A stretch of DNA of 64,000 nt from Pseudophaeobacter leonis (lineage in GTDB: Bacteria > Pseudomonadota > Alphaproteobacteria > Rhodobacterales > Rhodobacteraceae): contig NZ_MWVJ01000001.1 in the NCBI RefSeq assembly GCF_002087335.1, positions 124,001-188,000 of the forward strand, read 5' to 3'. The position numbers and the translations under genes are program-made. The stretch's first letter is position 1. Each line of letters opens with the position of its first letter. The notes beneath the pieces were generated by a model that worked only from the letters and a program-made list of their open reading frames with translations, searched no databases and had not been told where the DNA came from. This document shows positions 37,196-46,647 of the stretch, piece by piece.

Positions 37196-37228
37196 GGGGC
37201 GGCCCTCCTGCTTCAGGGGCGCCCCTTT
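37196..37228 (+). terminator. GC-rich hairpin between coxL and coxD
   Basis: GGGGCG (37196-37201) can pair with CGCCCC (37220-37225), followed by TTT, in the 57-base coxL-coxD gap. It may reduce read-through, giving less of the maturation proteins than of the structural subunits. It is weak as a full terminator. Confidence 0.4.
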
Positions 37229-37245
37229 ACCGCGCGAGGAAAATC

Positions 37246-38121
37246 ATGACTTGGAGAGCACTTCAAACCGCCATGGCGGAGCAGGGCTATATTGCCGATG
37301 ACGATCTGGCGATGGCCGTGCATCTGGCACTGGCTCTTGGACGGCCCCTGCTGCTTGAGGGGGCTGCCGGTGTGGGAAAGACCGAGGTGGCCCGCGTGCT
37401 AAGCCAGCTGCGCGAAACGGAACTGATCCGCTTGCAGTGCTACGAGGGGCTGGATGCGGCGCAGGCCATTTATGAATGGAACTATCAGCGCCAGTTGTTG
37501 TCGATCCGGGCGGCTTCTGAGGATGGCGAAACCGGCCGCAGCGTCGAAGCGCGCATTTTCTCCGAGGAATTCCTGCTGGAACGTCCCTTGCTGAAATCAA
37601 TTCGGCAAGACACCCCGCCGGTCCTGCTGATCGACGAGATCGACCGTGCCGATGAGGAATTTGAAGCCTATCTGCTGGAAATCCTGTCGGATTTTCAGAT
37701 CACAATTCCCGAGCTGGGCACCATCACCGCCACCACACGGCCCATCGTTATCCTGACAGCCAACGGCACTCGCGATCTGAGCGACGCACTGCGGCGGCGT
37801 TGTTTGTACGCCCATGTGGCCTATCCTGAGCGCGCCACTGAACTGGCAATCCTAAAAGCCCGCTGCACCGAGATCGAAGACAAACTGGCCGGACAGATCA
37901 TCGGATTTGTGCAGTCCTTGCGCAAAGAGGATCTGGAGAAAAAACCAGGGATCGCCGAGATGCTGGACTTTGCAGCCGCCCTGATGGGGCTCGGCATTGC
38001 CGATTTGACGCAGGATCCTGCAGTGCTGCAGGCCAGCCTTGCCACCCTGCTGAAAACTGAGAGCGATCGCTTCAATATCACCACAGAGGTGGCGCAGCGT
38101 CTTGCAGGCAAGGCGGCATGA
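37246..38121 (+). CDS. coxD: CoxD, MoxR-type AAA+ ATPase
   Basis: 291-residue AAA+ ATPase with Walker A GAAGVGKTE, Walker B LLIDEIDRAD and sensor segment VILTANGTRDLSDALRRR. In Oligotropha CoxD is needed for building the [CuSMoO2] centre, adding sulfur and copper to CoxL. It overlaps coxE by four bases, and MoxR ATPases work with VWA partners such as CoxE. Confidence 0.9.
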   Translation: MTWRALQTAMAEQGYIADDDLAMAVHLALALGRPLLLEGAAGVGKTEVARVLSQLRETELIRLQCYEGLDAAQAIYEWNYQRQLLSIRAASEDGETGRSVEARIFSEEFLLERPLLKSIRQDTPPVLLIDEIDRADEEFEAYLLEILSDFQITIPELGTITATTRPIVILTANGTRDLSDALRRRCLYAHVAYPERATELAILKARCTEIEDKLAGQIIGFVQSLRKEDLEKKPGIAEMLDFAAALMGLGIADLTQDPAVLQASLATLLKTESDRFNITTEVAQRLAGKAA

Positions 38122-39302
38122 GCCGCGTCACCAAATTCGCCGCCCGTGATCCGGGCCCAACCGCGCGATTGGTGGGGTTCATGGCGCATCTGCGCGACAA
38201 CGGCATGCGGCTGGGGGTTGGCGAGGCCGAGCTTGGCCTTGAGGCTCTGACCCATGTGGAAGCCATAGACCCCAAAGATGTCCGCCACGCCCTGCGTGCG
38301 GTCTGCACCGGCTGCGTCGAGGACGTGGAACGGTTTGATGATCTGTTTGACGCCTTCTGGATGAATGGCGGCCGGGTGGCGACTAAGACCATTCCCACCC
38401 AGACATCCGCTTCGGATCATGTACATAGCTCGCGAAATGCGGCAGGCGCGGACATGAGCATGGGGGCTGGGGCACCCAGCACCCCTGACGGCGATGGCGA
38501 GGAGCCGGCCGAGGCTGATGGCGAGGGCAAGCTTGTCGCGAGTTTGGCGCAGGCGACGATGAAGAAAGACCTGCGCGATCTGGTTCGGCCTGAAGAGATC
38601 GCCGAGGCGCAGATCGTGGCCCAGCGACTGGGGGCCGCCCTGCGAGACCGCCGGTCCCGGCGACGCAAACAAAGTCGCAAAGGCGACCGGATCCATTTCA
38701 GAAAGGTGATCCGCCAAAGTCTCGCTACCGGCGGCGAGCCCTTGCATCTGGCAAAGATGCGACGTCCCGAGCGGCCGCTCAAAATCGTGACGCTCTGCGA
38801 TGTGTCGGGATCGATGACGACCTATGCGCAGGTATTTCTGGCCTTTGTCGCCGGGATGATGCGCACCGACCCTACCGCCGATGCCTATTTGTTTCATACC
38901 CGTCTGGTGCGGATTGCCGAAGCCCTGCGGGACAAGGATGCTTTGCGCGCGCTGGGGCGTCTTTCGGTTCTGGCGGATGGGTTTGGCGGAGGGTCAAAAA
39001 TTGGCGTCTCGCTGACGCAGTTCGCCCAAACCTATGCCCGCCGGTTTGTTGATGGCCGCACAGTGGTGCTGATCCTGTCCGATGGTTACGACACCAACGA
39101 TCCGGAACTGTTGGGCGCGGCGCTGCAAAAACTGAAAAAACGTGGCTGCAAGATCATCTGGCTCAACCCGCTCAAAGGCTGGGACGGCTATGAGCCGGTG
39201 GCGCGCGGCATGGCCGCCGCCCTGCCACATCTTGATCTGTTCAACCCGGCAAATACTCTGGCCGATCTGGCTGCACTGGAACCGGAGCTGACCCGCCTAT
39301 GA
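38118..39302 (+). CDS. coxE: CoxE, VWA-domain protein
   Basis: 394-residue protein with a C-terminal von Willebrand A domain: the metal-ion site CDVSGSMTTYAQVFLAF begins near residue 230, followed by FHTRLVRI and LILSDGYDTNDPELL. The middle is acidic and low complexity. It is the partner of the CoxD ATPase in maturation of CO dehydrogenase. It overlaps coxD and coxF by four bases each, so the three are tightly coupled. Confidence 0.9.
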   Translation: MSRVTKFAARDPGPTARLVGFMAHLRDNGMRLGVGEAELGLEALTHVEAIDPKDVRHALRAVCTGCVEDVERFDDLFDAFWMNGGRVATKTIPTQTSASDHVHSSRNAAGADMSMGAGAPSTPDGDGEEPAEADGEGKLVASLAQATMKKDLRDLVRPEEIAEAQIVAQRLGAALRDRRSRRRKQSRKGDRIHFRKVIRQSLATGGEPLHLAKMRRPERPLKIVTLCDVSGSMTTYAQVFLAFVAGMMRTDPTADAYLFHTRLVRIAEALRDKDALRALGRLSVLADGFGGGSKIGVSLTQFAQTYARRFVDGRTVVLILSDGYDTNDPELLGAALQKLKKRGCKIIWLNPLKGWDGYEPVARGMAAALPHLDLFNPANTLADLAALEPELTRL

Positions 39303-40102
39303 CCCCAGCCGAACTCACAGATTCAGAAATTGCCACGCTGGCGCAGGACATGCGCGCCCGCGGTGAGCCCTTTGCCATTGCCACAGTGGTGCGCACTCTG
39401 GGCGCAACTGCGGCCAAGCCGGGCGCCAAGGCGCTGCTGGATGCCGAAGGCGCTATTTTGCAGGGCTGGATTGGCGGCGGCTGTGTGCGTGGTGCGCTGA
39501 CAAAAGCGGTGAGGCGGGCCCTGTCGGAGGGTGCGCCGCAACTGATCTCGCTGCACCCGCAGGACCTGCTGGATGAAAAGGGCGTCAGTGCCGGCGACGA
39601 TGTCGAGGGGGTGCGCTTTGCCCGCAACGGCTGCCCCTCCAAGGGCTCGATGGATATATTTGTTGAGCTGATTGTGCCGCTGCCAGAGCTGGTTATTTAT
39701 GGCGATTCGCCTGTGGCCCAGTCTCTGGCAAAGCTGGCGGCGCAGTTCCAGTGGTCGGTGACCCAGGGCACGGCTGAGGCAGCGGCTCCGTCATCTGCTG
39801 GAGGGGAAAGCCGCATGATCGTGGTGGCCACGCAGGGCAAAAACGACCTGGCCTGCCTGAAACAGGCCCTGCAGACATCCGCACGGTTTGTCGCCTTTGT
39901 CGGCAGCCGCCGCAAATTCGCAGCCTTGTCGGAAAAGCTGGTCGCACAGGGCGTAGCAGAGGCCGATCTGGCAGCGGTACAGGCGCCGGCCGGGTTGGCG
40001 ATCGGGGCTGTGACCCCGGATGAAATTGCCCTGTCCATTCTGGCGCAGCTGACCGAGATCCGCCGCCGCCATCAGCGCAATGAAGACGACAGCCATGCGT
40101 GA
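39299..40102 (+). CDS. coxF: CoxF, XdhC/CoxI-family maturation factor
   Basis: 267-residue XdhC-type protein: an N-terminal XdhC/CoxI domain with PFAIATVVRTLGATAAKPGAK and WIGGGCVRG, and a C-terminal Rossmann part (about 125-260; VIYGDSPVAQSLAKLA, VAFVGSRRKF, GLAIGAVTPDEIALSILA). XdhC proteins insert or protect the molybdenum cofactor of xanthine dehydrogenase-type enzymes. It is in the standard place after coxE and overlaps it by four bases. Confidence 0.9.
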   Translation: MTPAELTDSEIATLAQDMRARGEPFAIATVVRTLGATAAKPGAKALLDAEGAILQGWIGGGCVRGALTKAVRRALSEGAPQLISLHPQDLLDEKGVSAGDDVEGVRFARNGCPSKGSMDIFVELIVPLPELVIYGDSPVAQSLAKLAAQFQWSVTQGTAEAAAPSSAGGESRMIVVATQGKNDLACLKQALQTSARFVAFVGSRRKFAALSEKLVAQGVAEADLAAVQAPAGLAIGAVTPDEIALSILAQLTEIRRRHQRNEDDSHA

Positions 40103-40150
40103 GCGCGGCGCTGAAATATTCGCGCGGGCCCTCAGATCGGAGGATTTTTG

Positions 40151-40252
40151 ATGCACCGTATCCTTGCCTCTCTCTTGAGGCATTTCTCACCTGCTCCCCT
40201 GAGCAAAGAACAGGCCGATGTACTGGCCACGATAAAACACCCCTGTTGTTGA
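40151..40252 (+). CDS. Small ORF of 33 residues between coxF and coxG
   Basis: ATG at 40151 is preceded by GGAGG with a seven-base spacer, the best ribosome site in the cluster. The peptide is MHRILASLLRHFSPAPLSKE followed by QADVLATIKHPCC: amphipathic N-terminus and a C-terminal Cys-Cys. It ends 13 bases before the coxG start. I do not know a family for it. The strong ribosome site, tight fit and vicinal cysteines make a real peptide plausible, perhaps metal- or maturation-related (inference only). Confidence 0.5.
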   Translation: MHRILASLLRHFSPAPLSKEQADVLATIKHPCC

Positions 40253-40265
40253 AAAGGACACTCAA

Positions 40266-40715
40266 GTGGAACTGAAAGACGAAATCACCATCAATGCCCC
40301 CATGACGCAGGTCTACGCCGCGCTGAACGATCCCGAAGTGCTGCGCCAGTGCATTCCCGGCTGCGAAGAGTTGATAAAACACTCGGAGACCGAGCTGGAA
40401 GCCAAGGTTGTTCTCAAGATCGGCCCGGTAAAAGCGCGCTTTGGTGGCAATGTGGAGCTGGATACATCCGGCGCGCCAGATGCGTTTTCCCTGACAGGTC
40501 AGGGCAGCGGCGGCGCTGCCGGCTATGCCAAGGGCGGCGCGGATGTCACGCTGGTTGAGGTCGATGGTGTGACCACCCTCAGCTATACCGCAAAGGTCGA
40601 TATTGGTGGCAAACTGGCGCAGCTCGGCTCGCGCCTGATCCAGAGCACCGCCAAAAAACTGGCCGGGAAGTTCTTTAAGACCTTCGCCGAGGTTGTGGAC
40701 GCAGTAGAGGCCTGA
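40266..40715 (+). CDS. coxG: CoxG, SRPBCC-fold protein
   Basis: 149-residue START/SRPBCC protein typical of CoxG: VYAALNDPEVLRQCIPGCEEL near the start, KIGPVKARFGG and GQGSGGAAGYAKGGADV in the middle. CoxG is linked to CO dehydrogenase; recent work on related proteins points to quinone binding and delivery for membrane coupling, and older work to membrane anchoring. It is the last gene of the cluster and convergent with the GMC oxidoreductase. Confidence 0.9.
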   Translation: MELKDEITINAPMTQVYAALNDPEVLRQCIPGCEELIKHSETELEAKVVLKIGPVKARFGGNVELDTSGAPDAFSLTGQGSGGAAGYAKGGADVTLVEVDGVTTLSYTAKVDIGGKLAQLGSRLIQSTAKKLAGKFFKTFAEVVDAVEA

Positions 40716-40725
40716 TGCCGGGCGC

Positions 40726-40747
40726 AGGGGGCGGTACGCTGCCCCCT
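40726..40747. terminator. Bidirectional hairpin between coxG and the GMC oxidoreductase
   Basis: AGGGGGC (40726-40732) and GCCCCCT (40741-40747) form seven perfect pairs in the 34-base gap between two converging genes. No T run is present. Confidence 0.5.
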
Positions 40748-40749
40748 CA

Positions 40750-42356
40750 CTAATGGCCTGAAAGATGGCTCTGCGCGATCAGATCGCTGGCCTTTTCTCC
40801 AATCATGATCGCGGGCGCATTGGTGTTGCCGCTGACAATTTCGGGCATGATGGAACAATCGGCTACCCGCAGCCCTGCGATGCCATGCACACAAAGATCC
40901 GGGCCAACAACTGCATCCGCCGACAGCCCCATCTTGCAGGTGCCTGTCGGGTGATAGATCGACGCCGTATTGTTGCGGGCCCAGTCCAGGGTGGCGTCGT
41001 AGTCGTCCATGTCGAGGCTGGCATGCGGGCGGAACTCTTGCGAGATTTTTGAACTCAACGGCGCGTGGCGGGCGATGGTGCGGGCAATATTGACCCCTGC
41101 GACGATGGTTCTGCAGTCGGTTTCGGTCGCAAGGTAATTCGGGATGATCTTTGGATAATCCTTTGGGTCACTGGAGTTCAGCCGGATCTCGCCGCGCGAT
41201 TCCGGGCGCAGCTGACAGACTGACATGGTGAAGGCGGAAAACCTGTCGGCGCCCGTGCCGGGGTTTTCCGCTGACAGGGGCTGCACGTGAAACTGAATGT
41301 CAGGGGTTTCCAGATCCGGGCGGGTCTTCATAAATCCCGTGGCAAGGCTGGCCGCCATGGTCATAGGGCCGGCCCGGAACATCAGATATTTCAACCCGAT
41401 TCTGGCCTGGCCAAACAGCGAGCTGACCTCGTCGTTCAGCGTGGGCTCGTTGCATTTATAGACCAGGCGGGCCTGCAGATGGTCCTGCATATTCTTGCCA
41501 ACACCCGGCAGATCCGCCACCACCTCTATGCCATGCTCTGTCAGCTGCCCGGCCTCGCCATTGCCCGAAAGCATCAGGATCTGCGGTGAGTTGATAGCGC
41601 CGCCCGAGAGGATGACTTCGCGATTTGCCGTGATGATATGCTCTTGTCCGCTGCGATCCCTATAGCAGACGCCGGTGGCGCGACGGCCCTCGATGACAAC
41701 ACGTTGCACATGGGCATGGGTGATGATCTGCAGGTTTTCACGCGATTTCACCGGGTTCAGAAAAGCCACCGCCGCAGAGCAGCGACGCCCGTTGCGCGCG
41801 GTGAGCTGAAAGAAACCCACGCCCTCTTGATCGGCACCATTGTAGTCCGGGTTGAACCGGTAGCCAGCGGCCTGTGCTGCCGAGACCCAGGCATCGGTTA
41901 TAGGGCGCTGAATGCGCATGTTAGAGACCGAAAGTGAGCCCTGATCGCCGTGAAAATCATCGCCGCCGCGTTCGTTGTTTTCTGAGCGTTTGAACAGGGG
42001 CAGCACATCGTCCCAGCCCCAGCCCTCGTTGCCCATCTGCCGCCAGCGGTCATAGTCCTGCGACTGGCCCCGCACATAGAGCAGGCCATTGAGAGAGGAG
42101 GAGCCACCCAGCACCTTGCCGCGGGGCCAGTCGATAGAGCGGCCGTTCAATCCGGGGTCGGGCTCGGTCTTGTAGCACCAGTCCACCTTTGGGTTGTGAA
42201 TGGTTTTGAAGTAGCCGACAGGGATGTGGATCCAGGGGTTGGTATCTTTGCCGCCGGCCTCCAGCAGAACAACCTTTTTGCTGGGGTCCGCGCTAAGCCG
42301 GTTGGCGATGACGCAGCCCGCCGAACCCGCTCCGACGATGATGTATCTGCCTCCAA
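40750..42356 (-). CDS. GMC-family FAD oxidoreductase, choline-dehydrogenase-like (one-base deletion near 42344)
   Basis: A 535-residue (repaired) flavoprotein: YIIVGAGSAGCVIANRLSAD (Rossmann), GKVLGGSSSLNGLLYVRG (GMC signature 1), GAINSPQILMLSG (signature 2) and the C-terminal active-site YHPTGTCKMG and NTNAPAIMIGEKASD. I place the start at TTG 42356, which has GGAGGG seven bases upstream; one base is missing after GAGGCAGAT, so MEAD joins YIIVGAG. The longer open frame upstream lacks family likeness. Substrate is unknown (an alcohol such as choline is only one option). Divergent from a TRAP transporter, so it may oxidise what that system imports. Confidence 0.85.
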
Positions 42357-42422
42357 AACCCGTCCCTCCGGTTAACCATGAAAAAAAGTCTATGCAGATT
42401 GCATGATATAGGCTAGCTTTTT

Positions 42423-42441
42423 TTGAGATAAAACGTCTCAA
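42423..42441 (+). promoter_or_regulatory. TTGAGA-N7-TCTCAA dyad in the GMC/TRAP divergent promoter
   Basis: Perfect 6-bp arms, 19 bp overall, 26 bases before the TRAP binding-protein start. Its size fits the palindromic operators of IclR-family regulators, and an IclR gene ends this operon (45853). Assignment is inference. Confidence 0.5.
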
Positions 42442-42466
42442 TAATGACCATCTAGGGAGGAATACG

Positions 42467-43696
42467 ATGGGACTCAAGGAGAATCTGAACCACATCTCAC
42501 GGCGTGACCTGTTTCGGGTCGCCGGGCGCTACGGCATGAGCTCGACACTTTTGGCGGCGGGGGGCTTTGGAGGGGCCATGAGTCTGGCCAATCTCGCGTC
42601 AGCCGCAGAAAGCACCTATGACAAGCGCTACGCCAAGCCGGCCAAGCACACGCTAAAGTTCGGCGCCTCGGGGTTTAATGCGCAGAACCTGTTGATCGAA
42701 CGGGCCGGGGCACTGGAATTTGCCCGCGATCTTGAAAGCCGGACGGATGGGGAGATCCGTATTGAGTTCATCGGCAATAACCAGATTTGCGGCCAGACAT
42801 CCTGCGTTGAGAAAACCCAGCAGGGCATTGTTGATATCTATGCGGCCTCGACCCAGAACTCGGCCGGGGGTGCGCCCTATCTGAACGTGCTTGATTACGC
42901 CTATATGTTCCCGGGCCGCGCCTCGCAGTATCATTTTCTCTACAGTCCCGAATCACAGCGTATCCTGCGCGAGCCGCTTGAAAAGCGTCATGGTCTGAAG
43001 TTCCTGTTCAGCCATTGCGAGCTGCGCGGCATCCAGCTGGGTCTTGGCTGGCAGGACAAGCCAACAGTGACCAAGCTTGAGCAGCTTTTTGGCACCAAAA
43101 ACCGCGTAACGGGCACGCAGCTGGGCCGGATTGCCATGCAGGCGCTGAATCTGAACCCGGTGCCAGTGGCCTGGGAAGAGACATTGGATGGTCTGAAGCA
43201 GGGCCTGAATGGCGCCGAAACCTTGGCTTCGGCTGTGGCCTACGCCAATATGGCGCCGGTGGTCAGCCAGTCGGTGGATCTGAAATTCTTCTGCGGCACA
43301 GAACATACCTCGATGAGCGCCTCTGTCTTTGACGGGCTTGAGGGCTATCTGCAGGACGCGGTGATGGAGAGTTCCTATTGGGCGCAGACCCATGTGCAGG
43401 CCGCCAATGAGGCCGCACTGGTCAAGACGGTTGGTCATTCTGATCCACAGATGCCGGGGACGATCTTTGCCGAGAACAACGTGCGCAATGCTTTCCTCGC
43501 GGATGATCAGATCAAAATGGCCGAGGAAATGTGCTCGCCCGAATTCCAGCCGCAGCTGTGGGAGCAGTGGCGCGAACGCCTGAATGGCTGGGCTGGTGGC
43601 ATCGACACCTATCAGGAAATCTATGACAGCGGCCGGCAAGTGCCCGCAGACATGAAGCCTGAAAATGTCGAACCCCGCCGGTGGTGGAAGTCCTAA
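42467..43696 (+). CDS. dctP: TRAP transporter substrate-binding protein (DctP-type)
   Basis: A 409-residue periplasmic receptor. The N-terminus has a twin-arginine-like signal (ISRRDLFRVAGRYGMSS, then a hydrophobic Ala/Gly stretch ending near SAAES), so Tat export is likely. The DctP body includes TLKFGASGFNAQNL, IGNNQICGQTSC, and the conserved arginine region of TQLGRIAMQALNLNPVPVAWEE. It begins a P-Q-M operon with AGGGAGG before the ATG. Ligand unknown; probably the substrate or a relative of the substrate of the divergent GMC oxidoreductase. Confidence 0.88.
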   Translation: MGLKENLNHISRRDLFRVAGRYGMSSTLLAAGGFGGAMSLANLASAAESTYDKRYAKPAKHTLKFGASGFNAQNLLIERAGALEFARDLESRTDGEIRIEFIGNNQICGQTSCVEKTQQGIVDIYAASTQNSAGGAPYLNVLDYAYMFPGRASQYHFLYSPESQRILREPLEKRHGLKFLFSHCELRGIQLGLGWQDKPTVTKLEQLFGTKNRVTGTQLGRIAMQALNLNPVPVAWEETLDGLKQGLNGAETLASAVAYANMAPVVSQSVDLKFFCGTEHTSMSASVFDGLEGYLQDAVMESSYWAQTHVQAANEAALVKTVGHSDPQMPGTIFAENNVRNAFLADDQIKMAEEMCSPEFQPQLWEQWRERLNGWAGGIDTYQEIYDSGRQVPADMKPENVEPRRWWKS

Positions 43697-43816
43697 AGTC
43701 AGACAGTGAGACCACAGGTCGGCGTGCTTTTGTGCGCCGATCAAACTTGTCCAAACGCACTGGGGCATCTCGGCGAACATCACCGGGACACCTCGGCGGA
43801 CATCAGGGAGGAAGAG

Positions 43817-44485
43817 ATGGCACTCTGGTCTGAGATCAGCGACATTATTCGTGCATTTGCGTCGCAAGACAGCTGGGAAATCCGCAACGCGCTCAAATCA
43901 AACGGGGCCTGGGTCTTTGGCACCATCGCGACCGCGCTGGGGGGGCTCATCATGCTGTGGGTTTACAAGGCGTTGCCCTGGCTTGACCGCCACCTTGAGC
44001 GCACGATCATGGTCTATAGCTACCTGGCGATTGCGCTGATTATTTTCTGGGGCGTGATTGACCGGTTTATCTTTTCCAATCAGCAGCCCTGGTCCACGAC
44101 CATCCCGCCCTTGCTGTTTATGATCATGGCCTGGTTTGGTGCTGCCTTTAATGTGCGCTTGCGCACGCATCTCAGCTTTGCTGAATTTCGCACCGCGATG
44201 CCGCGCAGAGGTCAGATGGCCTGCCTGATACTGGATGCGGTGCTGTGGTTTGTCTTTGCGGTGATTGTGCTGGTGACCACCTCCCGGATGACGGCGCTGT
44301 CGGCGTCAAACTTTCAGATCGTGCTGGGCACCGACAATGTCATGCAGTGGTGGTTCCTGATCACTGCACCTTTGTCCTTTGTGCTGATGGTGGCGCGGGT
44401 TTTTGAAAACCTTTTTGAGGATTTCGACAATTGGCGCAGAGGCGCGCCGCTGATCAAACAGGCTGTGATTGGAGGAGATATCTGA
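43817..44485 (+). CDS. dctQ: TRAP transporter small permease (DctQ-type)
   Basis: 222-residue inner-membrane protein with four hydrophobic segments (about residues 35-55, 70-90, 95-115, 140-185). The start is ATG 43817 after GGGAGGAAG; an open frame 37 codons longer is not needed. It couples with the large permease in Na+-driven uptake. Its stop shares one base with the dctM start (TGATG). Confidence 0.85.
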   Translation: MALWSEISDIIRAFASQDSWEIRNALKSNGAWVFGTIATALGGLIMLWVYKALPWLDRHLERTIMVYSYLAIALIIFWGVIDRFIFSNQQPWSTTIPPLLFMIMAWFGAAFNVRLRTHLSFAEFRTAMPRRGQMACLILDAVLWFVFAVIVLVTTSRMTALSASNFQIVLGTDNVMQWWFLITAPLSFVLMVARVFENLFEDFDNWRRGAPLIKQAVIGGDI

Positions 44486-45842
44486 TGACGGATGGGTCTT
44501 GGGTCACGCTGATCTCGCTTGGGGTCACATTTTTATTCATGCTTGGAGTGCCTGTGCTGCTGGTGATTGCCTATTGGGTGATTGGCTGCTCCTTTTTGCT
44601 GGGTCTGACGCTCGACAATATGGGCGCAGAGCTGCTGAACGTCTTTAACAAGGGCTTTGCCCTGCTGGCGATGCCGCTGTTCATCCTGACGGGGGATCTG
44701 ATCAACCAGTCCGGCATTGCCCGGCGATTGTCGGATTTTGCCTATGCCTGTCTCGGCTGGCTGCGCGGCGGGCTGGCCATGGCGGCGCTGGGCGCCTGTG
44801 GCCTGTTCGCAGCCATCTCTGGCTCAAACTCGGCGACCACAGCCACGATTGGCTCGATGCTGCACCCTGAAATGGTCAAAGGCGGCTACGACGAGCGCTT
44901 TTCGGCGGCCACGGCGGCGGCGGGCGGCACAGTCGGGATCATCATCCCGCCGTCGATCATCTTTATCGTCATGTCTTCTTACTGAACCTGCCGATCTCAG
45001 AGCTGTTTGTGGCCGGAATTCTGCCCGGAGCCCTGATGGTGATTGGCATGCAGCTGGCCTGCTGGATCATCTGCCGCATCAATGGCTGGGGCCATCTGAT
45101 CCCTTTGCAGCTGACCCGCGTGCTGAAAACCGCCTTTGGTGCCTGGCTTGGCTTTTTTGCTATCGGTCTGGTGCTTTGGGGGATTTACACTGGTAAATTC
45201 TCACCGACCGAGGCTGCCGGTGTCACCGTTGGCTTCTGTGTGATTGCCGGGCTGGTCAGCTATCCGCTGAACCGCATTCTGGGCACAGGCCGGGACAAAC
45301 CGCTGAGCGAAAAATCCTACGCCGAGATGCTGGTGGTTGAGGGCTTCACCATTCCGCAGATTCCTTCGGTGGTGATCCGATCGGCGCAGATCACCGGCAT
45401 TTTGGCGCCGCTGATTGCGATTTCGGTGGTGATGCAGCAGATCCTGTCCCTGCTGGGGGCACAGCAGGCGATTGGTGATTTTGTGACCTCGATGGGCGGC
45501 TACTATGCGGTGCTCTTTACCTCGATGGTGATCGTGTTCTTCTCGGGAATGGTATTAGAGAGCCTGCCTGTCACCATCATTCTGGCACCGATTCTTGCGC
45601 CGATTGCGGCCTCCGTGGGGATTGATCCGATCCACTTTTCGGTGATTTTCCTGGTCGGGGCCTCCATCGGGTTCATCACGCCGCCTTATGGGCTTAACCT
45701 CTATGTTGCATCTGGTGTTACCGGCGTTCCCTACTTCCGTCTGCTGCGCTATACGGTGCCCTACCTTATAGCTTTGATTAGTGTCTGGATACTGGTGGCA
45801 CTGGTTCCTGATCTGGCTCTGATCCTGCTGCCCAACAGATAG
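44485..45842 (+). CDS. dctM: TRAP transporter large permease (DctM-type; one-base deletion near 44974)
   Basis: 452-residue (repaired) transport subunit with about twelve membrane segments. Motifs: AMPLFILTGDLINQSGIARRL, AISGSNSATTATIGSM, TVGIIIPPSIIFIVM, and near the end GASIGFITPPYGLNLYVASG. One base is missing around 44974 (ATGTCTTCTTACTGA); with it the frame runs FLLNLPISELFVAGILPGAL. It overlaps dctQ and precedes the IclR gene by ten bases. Confidence 0.88.
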
Positions 45843-45852
45843 ACCTGACGCC

Positions 45853-46647
45853 ATGCCAACTGAGACGACCTCTTCCAAAGAGACACAAATCCCAACCAAT
45901 CTGCGATTGTTGTTGATCCTGGAGGAGGTCGCCCGACGCGGCGTCGCCGTCAAACCTGCGCAACTGGTCGAGACCCTGGGCCTGCCCAAGCCAACCCTGC
46001 ACAGGCTGTTGCAAACGGCTGAAGAAGAGGGCTTTTTGCAGCGTGATATTGATGGGCGCTCTTTTGGGCCGGGCCCGCGGCTGCGCGCCCTTGCGGTCAA
46101 TACGATCTCATCCGAGCACCTGCGCACGGCGCGTCTTGCCATTCTAAAGGCTGTTGCCGAGGACATCGGGGAGACCTGTAACCTTGCCACGCCAGACCGC
46201 GAAGGCATGACCTATCTGGACCGGGTCGAGACCAAATGGCCGCTGCGTATTCAATTGCCGATTGGCACGCAGGTGCCGTTCCATTGCACCGCCAGCGGCA
46301 AGATGTACCTGTCAACGCTGCGCCCGGCGACTTTGAACAGTGTCCTGTCTGCCCGTGCGCTGGAGCCGCAGACAGAAAAAACCATCACCGCCCCGGATGC
46401 CCTGCGCGAAGAGCTGCAAAAGACACGAGACCGGGGCTACGCCACCGACGATGAAGAGTTCATGACGGGAATGGCTGCGATAGCGGTGCCCATCCTTGAT
46501 CCGCAAAGCCGCCTTATGGCGACACTCTCGGTTCATGCTCCGGTGCAACGTCGTTCGCTGGCCCAAATCCTGGAGTTTTTGGAGCCGTTGCAGCGCGCGG
46601 CACAAAGGCTGACCGATCTGAATGAAAACCAAACGGACGGGTCCTGA
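45853..46647 (+). CDS. IclR-family transcriptional regulator
   Basis: 264 residues: N-terminal winged helix (about 15-75; LLLILEEVARRGVAVKPAQLVETLG) and C-terminal GAF-like effector domain (about 90-255; TCNLATPDREGMTYLDRVE, LPIGTQVPFHCTASGKMYLS, GYATDDEEFMTGMAAIAVPI). It is last in the TRAP operon and probably controls it and the GMC gene through the dyad at 42423 (inference). Confidence 0.88.
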   Translation: MPTETTSSKETQIPTNLRLLLILEEVARRGVAVKPAQLVETLGLPKPTLHRLLQTAEEEGFLQRDIDGRSFGPGPRLRALAVNTISSEHLRTARLAILKAVAEDIGETCNLATPDREGMTYLDRVETKWPLRIQLPIGTQVPFHCTASGKMYLSTLRPATLNSVLSARALEPQTEKTITAPDALREELQKTRDRGYATDDEEFMTGMAAIAVPILDPQSRLMATLSVHAPVQRRSLAQILEFLEPLQRAAQRLTDLNENQTDGS

